Below, piece by piece: positions 1 to 10,500 of a stretch of DNA of 64,000 nucleotides (the stretch's first letter is position 1; each line of letters begins with the position of its first letter). Made by a program: the position numbers and the translations under genes. Origin of the DNA: Nageia nagi (lineage: Eukaryota > Pinophyta). A model generated the notes under the pieces. That model made no database searches. It was not told the origin of the DNA and worked only from the letters and a program-made list of their open reading frames with translations. The stretch spans positions 185,318,001 to 185,382,000 of the forward strand of contig JBITNC010000001.1 in NCBI GenBank assembly GCA_050084985.1. Reading direction: 5' to 3'.

Positions 1-296
1 GGCGGCATTCCTTTGGTTAGGCATCTCAAGGTTTTTGGTTCAACTTGTTATGCCTTAATACCTAAGAAACAAACTTGGTGTAAGGAGTCGTAAATGCATT
101 TTAACATATACAGTCTACGACAAGGTAAACAAGAAGTTCTTTTTTTCAAGAGATATGATTTTCCTTGAATGCTCTAAGAGTGACACAACTGTTGAGTGAC
201 AACTTGATCACCTTCATAGTTTTACCCGTACAAAGAAGTATATTGAGTCTGTATATGAGATCCCAAATCTTAAAGGGGGAATTCCTATATTGGATC

Positions 297-756
297 TAGT
301 GTAGTTAGCCTCGTCGAGAATCGTGAGTTCGAGTCTTGAGTGGACTTTAGCGAGTTTGGATGGCTCGAACTCGACAAGTCCTGGTGAGTCTCAACGTCTA
401 GACTCACCAGATTCAAGAAAAACAACATGAAAAAATAGTTGTTAGAATGCGAAAAATTTTGATTTCATGCACCATGCACCACAACACTACCACATCCATG
501 GACCACCATGCAAAAGAGCATCAAGGATCTGGATATTGACTTCATCTCCTAACAATTGTATAATGTTGATGTTGAGTAAGTAGGCTTCTAGAAGACATTA
601 ATAAGTAAAATGCAATTAAAAAAACTTCAATTTTCAATGAACTTTTTTTTTTGTTTTTCTTTTTGTCGAGTTAGATCGTGGTTTTTTCTCGAATTCCAAG
701 TCCGAGCCTTAAGGGGACCTCGACGAATCTAATAGAGTTTGAGTCTGACAACTATG
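297..756. mobile_element. 460-bp insert with 8-bp direct repeat ATTGGATC
   Basis: ATTGGATC occurs at 289-296 and again at 757-764. Removing one copy plus 297-756 brings the copia linker back into one open frame across the site, so this is an insertion into the older copia element. An 8-bp target duplication is typical of hAT elements and close to the 8-9 bp of Mutator-like elements. The ends are only weakly inverted (left TAGTGTAGTTAGCCTC, right end reverse-complemented CATAGTTGTCAGACTC), so the superfamily is not certain. No coding capacity is seen; it would be a non-autonomous DNA transposon. Confidence 0.6.
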
Positions 757-1235
757 ATTGGATCAACATTTGGGATCTACACCACTTTTTTCTATTCCAG
801 AAGAAGAACAAGCACACCCTCTTCAAGATTTGTCCATTTCATCAGAGTCTAAAGCTCAATTGGATGATGTGATTGAAGGGACTAGTAATTTGAGTATTAA
901 TGGGAATGTAGCACCTCCTCAACCATTGGAGAAACCTACACCATCACAAAAGATTCCAAAATGGGCCACTAAAACACTAAAGAGTGTTCATCTTGATGAA
1001 GTGGCGAAGATAGGAACCAGGAGTTCCTATCAAGCCAGACAAGAAGATAATGCGATGGAAGATTCAAATAATGATGATGATATGGATTATTCATTTAATT
1101 GTGAATTGAAATTTTCTATTGATTTTGAGCCAACTTCCTTTAAAGAAGCTATTTCTCATGATGTGTGGAAAGAAGCGATGAAGAAATAATATAATGCTCT
1201 CATCAAGAATGGGACATGGAAGTTGGTAGATCCTC

Positions 1236-1721
1236 TGTTAGGAACCTAGCAATTTCAAAACACGGTCTTAGCCCAAAACACCACAACAATACTGAAATAT
1301 GCAGAATACCCACAAAGGGTTTTACCCCAAAACACCACAATAATGCTGAAATGTGAAATACGGAATGAAATACACGAAATGGTAGAATGCCCACTTATTC
1401 GTATAGCAACAGAATAATGAAAATAACTTAGATTGACAAGATAACAGAATAGAGCACTTTATTGATAGCAATACAAATCGTGGGCCGCTTCGAGGGGGCT
1501 TCCTTCTTACAACTCAAAAGACAAAATATTTTTCAAGATGCTCTCTTTACCCCTCTTACAAGTATTTATAGTCCTCCTACCCTACTTGGTGGTTTACATT
1601 CAAAATGGCGATTTGCCTTACAAAATATGATGGTTCACATTACAAGCCGATGCGAGCAAATAAATAAATTAACTAACACATAAATAAACCTAAGTAAATG
1701 TTAAGATATCGGATCCTAACA
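1236..1721 (-). mobile_element. Solo LTR inserted in copia RT, TSD TCCTC
   Basis: A 486-bp sequence starts TGTTAGGA (1236-1243) and ends TCCTAACA (1714-1721), a perfect 8-bp terminal inverted repeat with the TG...CA ends of LTRs. It is flanked by the 5-bp repeat TCCTC at 1231-1235 and 1722-1726. It splits the RT domain between KLVDP and YGTKPIGCKW. Orientation is minus: a TATA box (CTATAAAT, complement of 1564-1571) is followed downstream by AATAAA (complement of 1458-1463), the normal U3-R-U5 order. No internal region or second LTR is present, so it is a solo LTR left by LTR-LTR recombination. It is not similar to the other LTRs in the window by eye. Confidence 0.88.
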
Positions 1722-3082
1722 TCCTCATATGGAACCAAACCTATTGGTTGCAAGTGGGTCTACAAAAACAAGTACAAATCAGATGGCTCACTTGACAAAC
1801 GTAAAGCCAAGATTGTGGCTAAGGGTTTTGCACAAAAAGTAGGTATTAATTATGATGAGACTTTTTCTCCTACGACTAAGTGGGCTACCATTTGTTTTTT
1901 GTTGGCTATGTCAACTTAGTATGAGTGAAAAATTCGTCAAATGGATGTGAATATTGCATTTTTGAATCGTGATATGAAAAAGAATGTGTACATGGCACAA
2001 CCAAAAGAATTTGTCCTGAAGGGACAAGAAAATAAGGGAAACAAGCTCATCAAGTCTTTGTATGGCTTAAAGCAAGCACCTTGTGCATGTTATGAAAAGC
2101 GTACCGGGAATCTTTTGAAGATCAATTTTGAGCATATTAATCTCGATGATACAACATTATTTGTCAAGAAAGTTGGCAAGAGTATGTAGATGATTTTTTG
2201 ATAATAGGAACCAATGACGGGTACATTGCATCCGTGAAACAAGAGATGAAGAAAGGTTTTGAAATGATAGATATGGGACATCTTCATTACTACTTAGGTG
2301 TTGAAGTGAATCAAACATCAAAGGTACATATTCATTTCCCAAATAAAGTACATTGGAGAGTTGTTGAATAGATTTGGCATGGTAGATTGTAATCCTATTT
2401 CTACTCCAATGGACCAAAACTTGAAGCTGAAATCAATATTTGGGAACTAAGTTAAGGATGCCACTAGATATAGACAACTTGTAGGAAGTCTCATTTATTT
2501 AACCAAAACAAGACCAGATATTTCATTTGTGGTTAGAATTCTTTCTCAGTTTATGCAAAAACCATGTGAAGGACATTGGGTAGCAACAAAGAGAGTCCTT
2601 AGATATTTGAAGGGAACTCAAGATTTTGGGCTCAAATATTCTAAGATAGGAGACTTCAAATTGATTGAATATTCATATTCAAACTTTGATGGAGACAAGG
2701 AGAATGGAGTTTCTACTTCAAGCTATCTCATGAGCCTTGGATCGACAGCTATCTTTTGGAGATCATGAAAGCAATCCATTCCAACAAATTCCAATATAGA
2801 GATAGAGTATGTGGCTATTGCAGAGGCAACAAAGGAGATTGTGTGGCTCAAAATGATATCAGAAGATTTGCAAGAGAAATAGGTGCATCCAACTCCACTT
2901 CTAATTGATAATACAAAATACAAAATACCACTTGATTCAACATCATGTAGAGGTCAAGACAATTAAATTGAAACATTATTCCACTGATGAGCAAACTGTA
3001 GACATCTTCACTGAGGTGCTTGAACGAGAGAAGTTCGAGAAGTTCAAGAAGATGCTTGGACTTACAAATACCCCTTCAGATT

Positions 3083-3178
3083 ACGGGGGGATTGTCAGAA
3101 ACCTAATTCTTAGGAATTATGGTATTTATAATATACTAGTACTATAGTCTAAATATAGTAAATTTAGATGTCCAAATC
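3083..3178 (+). repeat. PPT and truncated 3' LTR of the plus-strand copia
   Basis: A purine tract (GGGGGGA, 3085-3091) follows the RNase H region. It is directly followed by TGTCAGAAACC at 3093, the start of a 3' LTR. The next 80 or so bases match, with mismatches, the start of the LTR of the neighbouring minus-strand copia (complement of about 5680-5766). The match stops at about 3178, where the sequence continues as the inverted element. Confidence 0.7.
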
Positions 3179-5517
3179 TAGCATGCCACAAGAGACTAGA
3201 TGAGAGTGTACCTTTTTCTTGATGAGCTAGAAGCAAAATCCCTTGATCTAGCAGAAGTCCACTTTAGCTTCAACAACTTCTCATCCTCCCTTCCAATCAT
3301 AACAATCTTGTTGTTAAATAACCTCCTTACCTCCACCCCACCATTGATCATGTGAACAAAATGTCCTTATTGTCGAATGAGCACAAGAGATAGTAAGTTT
3401 GATTCAGGAAGGTAAAGAACATCATGAAGAAGCACATCCGAGAATCCAAGCAATTTGAGCTTGATTGTGCCAATTCCTGATTGTTTAATACATGATTTGT
3501 CTACATTGCACCATCAATGTTATCATTTATCTCCTCAAAGAAGTCTTTGTGAAAGCTCATGTGACATGTAGCACTAGTGTCAAGCAACGACGCATCTTCC
3601 CATGATGCGAAAGAGGTATTAAGCACTTCATCATCAATACCAGCATTACATTTGGCAATAACAAAATAAGCAAAATCAGAATTCTTACTCTTATCATCAC
3701 AATTCTCTCACTTCTCACATTTGTATTTTATCTTCTCCCATGAAGTCCTACAAGCATCAAAGTCATGCCCCTTTTTTCACAGTGTACACAATGAGGATTA
3801 TCTTTCTCTCCTCGTTCACCTTGATTGTGTCTCCCCTCCTACCTCTAAAATTCTTTCTTCCTCTACCATGATTGTTACTCTCTCCTTGAGAAGAATCTTT
3901 ATGTGGATTCTTTCCCTTCTAAGCAAAACACAAAGTATCTCTAATAGACTCAACAACCTTCTTACTAAATGCCTTCTTATGTTCTCCAATCTTGTCTACC
4001 AAACTATCAAAAGTGAGGTTCTTCAACTATCTACTAGCTTTAAGAGATTCAAGATAATGGGAGTATGTGGGGTAGAGTGCCTTAATCAAGGCCAAAAAAG
4101 CAATATAAATCTTCACACAGAAAGCCTCAATGTCAGGAATGATGGCTCTTATCTTGAAAAGCAAGGCCATGGAATCACTATCTTTCAACTCTATGTTGAA
4201 AAGCTTCAATTGCAATTGAATCAATTCCAATTTGGAATGGGAGTCTTACATATCCTTCAACTTCTTCAAAGCACTCCGAGCATTTTTGACTCTTTTAATC
4301 TGCTGACCAACCTCCTCACTAAACGAAGCTCCAATCAAGGTGTAGGCCTTTTTATCCTTCACTTTCCAAATGTCAACTTCTTTTGCATTTGTGGCTTTGT
4401 TGGGAGCAATGTCTCCATCATAAACTTCATCCCAAAGGTCATTGAAGCTAAGAGTGTGCTCAATCTTCCTCGACCACTCCAAATAGGTCTTTTTACCGAT
4501 TAATACAACACCAATAATACTAACAAGGGAATGCATTTTTTATAAAACTTACAAATATCTTTTAAAATTCTTTACTCCAAAAAAAATGAGCAAAATATAT
4601 ACAATTCTTTGAACATTTATCAGGTTCCAACATCATCACAATCTGGCCTATGAAATTCTATAGCTGTAGGAAAATATTGCACCGAAAATGGATCAAATAT
4701 GAGGAAGTTATGGTCAAAATAGTCTTCAAGATTTTGAAAAGCCTTAGAGACACCAAAAATACCATGTCAAACAATCAAATGAGCTAATTGTGTGGGTGAG
4801 TAGGCGAGTTGATGTAGGCGGGTAAATGGGCGGGCGAGTTGGAGGAGTCGGCTGGTGCAAGCTGGCAGTCAACAAACTCAATGCAGTCGATGGTCAACAC
4901 AGGACAATGCAGGTGAAGTCGAAATCTGAAGAGCGCAGGTCCAAGGCAGGTAGGTAGTGAAATCACGTCAACTGACACACATGCAGAATGGAACAGCAGG
5001 CATCAAATGCATCATATGCACAGTAGATCGAGAATCTTCACAACTTGGGTTCAAACGCACGACAGGAACCATAGAAATCAGGATGCATCTCTACCAGCAT
5101 GTTATCACAGCAAATTAAGGGGCGTGAACAACAGAAACACAGCAAAACTCGGACCTCAAACCAATCTTCAAAACCCTACGCACACAGAAAACTTCAAACC
5201 CTTGTAACTTCCACGTTCTGGCACCAAATCAGGTGAACTAATATGCAACACACAGCAAACTAGAATAGTCTTCAAAACCCTATGTGCAGGCCGAAACTTA
5301 AAACGCAAATATCTTCCTCATACAGGCTCCAAAATAGGCAAACTAATATAAGCAAATGATCAGGAGGAAAAAGGGTATCCAATTATGGAGTTAGAAATGG
5401 ATTTTAATGCACAAATTCTAAGAAAATGGAGCTTAAAGATTTCAGAAACAAAATGGAAGAAGTTTTAATGGCAGATTTCATGGAGTTACACAAAAATTTA
5501 CAAAGCTCTGATACCAA
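3165..5517 (-). pseudogene. Ty1/copia gag-protease-pre-integrase remnant
   Basis: Minus-strand 5' half of a copia element. Gag starts near 4536 (copia gag/UBN2-type WSRKIEHTLSFNDLWDEVYDG, then SARSALKKL-like residues by 4246). It continues frameshifted through 4027-4230. A zinc knuckle of the form CVHCEKRGHDFDAC lies at about 3745-3790 with a one-base frame slip inside it. A protease-like stretch (DTSATCHMSFHKDFFEE) follows near 3540-3590, and a GAG-pre-integrase box (LLWHARFGHL) at about 3165-3195. The primer-binding site TGGTATCAGAGCTTTG (complement of 5501-5516, initiator-Met type) and about 960 bp of leader precede gag. Integrase, RT and RNase H are absent because the element ends abruptly at the inverted junction. 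Confidence 0.82.
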
Positions 5518-5766
5518 TGACAGACCTTGTGTTAACTCCAAGATAAAAGTTGTATTCCATCTTCAAAGTATGAATAAATACATTAAACATGTGACTCTCT
5601 GGTTTCACCTTCAAGTGTGGCCATTCAACTTCACATATGACTCTTCCTATTCACTTTTCTATGACTCCTAGAATTCTTCTGACTTGGCCATCCGAATTTA
5701 CTATATTTAGACAATAGTACTAATATATTACAAATACCATAATCCCTAAAGATTAAGATTCTAACA
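5518..5766 (-). repeat. 5' LTR of the minus-strand copia remnant
   Basis: A 249-bp LTR lies beside the primer-binding site. On the minus strand it begins TGTTAGAATC at 5766 and ends TCTGTCA at 5518, one base before the PBS. Its first 85 or so bases match the truncated LTR at 3093-3178, so the two copia remnants belong to one family or to close relatives. No partner LTR or target duplication was found. Confidence 0.75.
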
Positions 5767-7513
5767 TTAACTTCTTGCCATATAAGTATGTGAAAATATG
5801 CATAAATACTGATATTCTTTTATCATCCAATACTATAGCTTTAGCTGCATCTGACTTGTGTTATGATGCAAAATAGTCAAACAAAATAATTGCTGCCTTT
5901 GAAAGGTGGAACACAAACACATATGGTAGCTGCCTTTGGAAGGTGAAACACAAACACATAGAATCCATCCACAAGAAATGGGTTAACAATGAATGAAGTT
6001 AAGAACGTGTTGCAGATAAATAACACCTAAATTTCCTGAACTACTTTCTTTTTAATGGTAAAATACACTCATAATGGTCCAAGCAGATGACCTAGGCGGT
6101 TTATGCTTTGTGCCAAAACCGAGAGAAAACAAGCTATTTAATGACAGATGCAACACAAAAGACTTACTCATAATAATAGCCAATCTCTAAAAAAAGTTTA
6201 CAAAGTTATTTCCTTGTATTTGCCCATTCCCTTTCCAAAACTGAAAGGGTGTCCATGTATGTGAATTTTCAAAATCTTTTAAACTTAATAACTTTTGCTA
6301 GCTATAATTTTCATAAACGATGGTCCCCAAGTGTTTAAAGCATATATGCACAACATAAATTCCCCCTCAAGAAGAAGCAGAGACACTTGAGATAAGCTAC
6401 TTCTAAGATTATATAAGAGTTTGCCTATCCAAAGAGCCATGTAAACAACTTAAGGAGAAGATGCAGGTTGTTTGGCAATGAGAAGTTTTCTACAAAAGAG
6501 AACAATATATTTTTTCTGGGCAACCTCTCATCTGTTTACTAAAAATAATAATAAGAAACCAAAAGCTTAATTTAAATATTATCTGACCCTAAAAGCACCT
6601 TAAATATGTTAACCAACCCCTCTAGGGGTTCTTTCAAGTTCCAAAACAAAATTGACATTTTTTTTAATCCAAGTAGCTTTGATACAGGGCATGGACTTGT
6701 GTGTGTAAACATGCTAACCCTCGAAAGTAAATTCTGACATGACATTTAGCAGACTCAAAAAATGAGAACATTACCTTCCAGTACAGTGTACAGATAATTC
6801 AAACTCAAATAACTGCCACAACAGGGGGGTTTATTTAATCAACTTCACCCAAGATTTACAAATGGCAGCAAACATTTGAAACATAACTCCTTACAATTGC
6901 ACATATGTCCATGGTACCACAGATTGACATTCTTACCTTTGAACTGCAACCTCATTAACAGAAGTGCAAAATTTGAAAGGTTTATATCAATTTCAAAGAC
7001 AGAATTAGTTCGGTTCAGATTGATGTTTCCAGAGATTTTTAAGCTGCCATTTTTCTCTTAAAAGTTCACAAGCCCTAAAACTTCATTTTCTGTGAACTGA
7101 GATTTGTTATTTTCTCATATTAATAAATTCAGAGATAAAATGCATAATATCATTTTTCTGATCGTGGTTCTGATGTCCATCCCTGCTTGAAATGTTAAAA
7201 TATTGCAATAAGCTGTCACATGCATGAACCACATTCCTTAACATGACTTGCAGACATTCATAAACACTTAAAAAGCCTATGAAAAATTGCAGATACCCAA
7301 TACATTGGAATTTCATGCAGAGACCTATACAAAGCTGAATGCCAAGATGTTAATTCCAGAGGAAGCACATCACTTTTGCCAAAGAGAACACTAATAGAAA
7401 ACAGCAAACGCTATACATGAGGACAGATAGCAAATACAAACATAAGGATCAATCATACTCTTATAATGCAATTGCATAGTCTTCAGTACAATTCAATAAT
7501 GTTTTGGCATCAC
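5767..7513. other. Presumed intron 6 of the GT14 gene, no exon seen
   Basis: AT-rich sequence between the sixth recognised exon of the glycosyltransferase and the copia LTR. I searched the minus strand for the conserved C-terminal blocks of the family and saw none. It starts at a canonical donor (GT at 7513-7512) and is most simply the beginning of a long intron into which the copia remnants inserted. Confidence 0.5.
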
Positions 7514-10500
7514 CTTACAGTGTCGCTGGAAAACTGGAAAGATTGTATTATCTGCTGCAACAATTTCTGCATGCTCTCTTATAAGTGTGACCCACTGCAA
7601 ACATGACAAGAAATTGATACAAGGTTCGGATAATCCATCTGTAATCTATTTCCTTTTGGGTAACCTTTCTAAGGTCAAAATCACAGCATCTATTTCCTTT
7701 CAGGTAAATTTTCTATAGTCTAAAATCACAATTGACCATCTAAATGAAATGATCTAAAAAAGTATCAAAGCATCCACTAACCTGAGATCCTTTACGCCAC
7801 TTTTCCTTTGGAATATCTGGAGCCATTTTTGGATTGTAACGCTCTCCTTTTGGGTCTAAGAAGCTATTCATCAGCAGTAGTTAATATACTACAAAAATGT
7901 ACAGTTTCTCTGAAAATAGTTCATAAACTATTTCTTGTAATTATACTTTCAAGTAAAAATGCATAGAAGCTTAAAAGGTCCCTTGGTAATGGCAAATAGG
8001 CTAGCTAATAAGCATTTTTATCTCACCCAAAAAAGATAATATATTTAAAGAAAGCATAAATATATTGCACATCCATATTATTTGTGGGATCGTGCTCTCT
8101 CACCTGTCTATGAAACTATTTGAAGATGACATCACATAATTATATATATAGCTGAAGTTGTAGAGAGGAACACAACTGCAACAAAGTTGAAAAAAAGGCA
8201 ATTAGAATATGTGAGATTTTAAAGCCCAGATACACAACTTGAGTTATTGAAAACATCCACATCTGTAATGCCGTTATTTATCTAACTTTTTGAAAACAAA
8301 ATTCTTAAATATGTGAGATTTTAGAGCCCAGATACAACTCGAGTTATAAGCCCCTGCTTCTTTGCTTAACTACAGTACACCGTTCAATCCTCTCACTCAC
8401 CAAGCTTAGATTAGCACATTTACAAAGTAATATTTTGATCATCGGTGACTCTATTATTTGTCAGATTTTAAACTTACCTGCCCTTGTTACTTATCCAAAC
8501 TCACTTTCACAAAGAACATAACTCATAAAATCGGCTTATAACACTTCAGATCCCAAATATCACCTTAGCTATTATCTTATACATCAAATTTTTGTCTCAA
8601 ATACATCTCATGCTCTCGCATGTTAGGTAATTTAGACTTCATTAATTGACAGTGCTGCCAAATTTAAATGACACTCAGTCTCTAGTGTATGTTAGAGCCT
8701 TTATTCCCAACAATAACCTATAGCCAATTGTTCAAATGATAGGAAATAGGATTATGCAATGTTCCTTGCTTGAAATATCAAAAATCAAGAGACTATGGAA
8801 TAGACAATAAGAAACAGGAATGACTATATTGAGACATGGTACAAATACAATTTTTTATTATTTTTTTCTCGAAGTAAGTACTGCTATACAGAAATAACCA
8901 CACCAGAACTTAATTGTTAAATTAAACACTGCAACAATATCTAAATCATTGTATTTTCCTGAATAAGCTTTCACCAACCCAGCCCCTGGTACAAGTGCTT
9001 AACTTGACCCAATTCAGTCTTCAGACTGCCTTTGCTGAAAATCTTATTTTCTCCAAAATTGTGTTCCCTGGTGGACTTACTAATTATAACTTGAACTCCA
9101 TCATGAGGGTCAAATTGCCTAATTTTTCAACTAACTGTCAAGAAACCTAATGTAACAGCCAAGTAGAGCCGATTTTACAGTTTTAACAGTTTCCCTCTAA
9201 ATCAGTTGACAGCACTCTCTTCTTAATAAGTTCAACACTATTTGGTAGAACATATATGTCATTCTTAACAGAATTTTGACAAAATGGAAAAACGGACCAT
9301 TAGAAATCCCCCCTTACTCAATTTCCTTTCCCTCAAGCAAAGAAAAAATGGAATAAAAGGCCGGCATCACTTTCCCAAGATGCATCTTATATCGAAAATC
9401 ATTTCAATTCAATAAGATTTCATCCAACATCTTGTTTCTTTTTCCAAAATTCTCCACTCAAAATTTGGGTAGCATTTACTTGCTTACGTCCTTTTGATAA
9501 ACAACATTGATGTCACATGTGTTAGCTAAACCACTGCCCTTTTCTATTATCAAATCCTTTCCATTGAAAGCGCCTAAACCATAGAACAAGAAAGTTGAAT
9601 CTCTGATTTTTCATGATGCAATTCCTTCTATGAATTCTCAAATTTCCCTGACATTGATTCTACATTCCTCTTTACTTTCTGCATTAACATCTTGAAATTC
9701 AAGATCTGGCCCATTTTTGTGTTTTGATATATGAGAAATGGTTTGTTTATTTAGCATTTGAGCTTGACTATTATTTTTTCACAATGGGTGATGTCCTTGG
9801 CCTTTTATCAAGACTAACCTTAATGCTTACAGTCAAGCTTTCATTTCCAAGATTATGGTTAACAAAATATTTCCCAGCAAATGAAATGTTGTTTTTATGT
9901 CCAGGCTTACGTTTCTCAATAGTAGTTATTCTTAATAGTGACTGCAATTCCAAGTATCTGTGATTTGTAGTTCTGCATGAGTGCAAGATTATTGGCATTT
10001 GTTGGAGAAGACAGTATTGCTACTAGTCAAAACAAACAATACATTCCATTCTCAAATCCATAAATAGTAAATATTCACTTGATAAAAGGCCTTTGGTTAG
10101 GTAAAATTTTCAAATCCTGCATTGATGATATGCATTAATTCATAAGCTTTAGCATCTGGGCTCCCATTTTCAATTAAGATTCTTCTAACATACTCAAACT
10201 CTCTCGATGGTGTTCAATGCAATGTTCCTCTCAGTCATTGAAAACAGATTTATTATGACAACTTGATGGTTTCTTGTACAACAATTTAATGTTCCTTACT
10301 TGAACTGTCAAAAATCAGCAGAAACTGGAATAACTATTTTCATGTACTTATAAAGATTTTATCATTTTTCTGGAAGAGAGAACTGCTATACGGAAAGAAC
10401 CACACAATAATGTTGCTTTTCCTTTGAAGTTAACACTATACCAATAACTAAAACTTTATACTTTCCTGAATTAGCTTTCATAAACCCAAGCCCTTGATTG

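Larger units (their letters stand above)
1..3082 (+). pseudogene. Ty1/copia pol remnant (integrase tail, RT, RNase H)
   Basis: Decayed 3' half of a Ty1/copia polyprotein read on the plus strand in several frames. Bases 20-60 give the HLKVFGSTCYALIPKK signature found after the copia integrase core. Bases 758-1235 give the acidic linker and the RT start (KNGTWKLVDP). RT resumes after an inserted LTR with PIGCKWVYKNKY (1738-1773) and KAKIVAKGFAQKVGINYDETFSP. It continues through MDVNIAFLN (1941-1967) and SLYGLKQAPCACY, to a YVDD catalytic box at 2183-2194. RNase H follows with RVLRYLKGTQDFGLKYS (about 2592-2642) and ST..SYLMSLGSTAIFW. Many stops and frameshifts make it non-functional. The seen order integrase-RT-RNase H separates copia from gypsy. 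The 5' half is missing or lies left of the window. Confidence 0.88.

Noticed and set aside
3721-4503. Plus-strand open frame of 260 codons
   Set aside because: It is antisense to the copia gag on the minus strand, whose Gag, zinc-knuckle and protease motifs are clear. The plus-strand frame has no domain.
5007-5207. 66-codon plus-strand frame
   Set aside because: It lies in the leader of the minus-strand copia between PBS and gag; no motif.
7107-7510. A seventh GT14 exon
   Set aside because: Short open runs on the minus strand here (for example around 7330-7390) do not match the conserved C-terminal blocks expected after exon 6 and lack paired splice sites.
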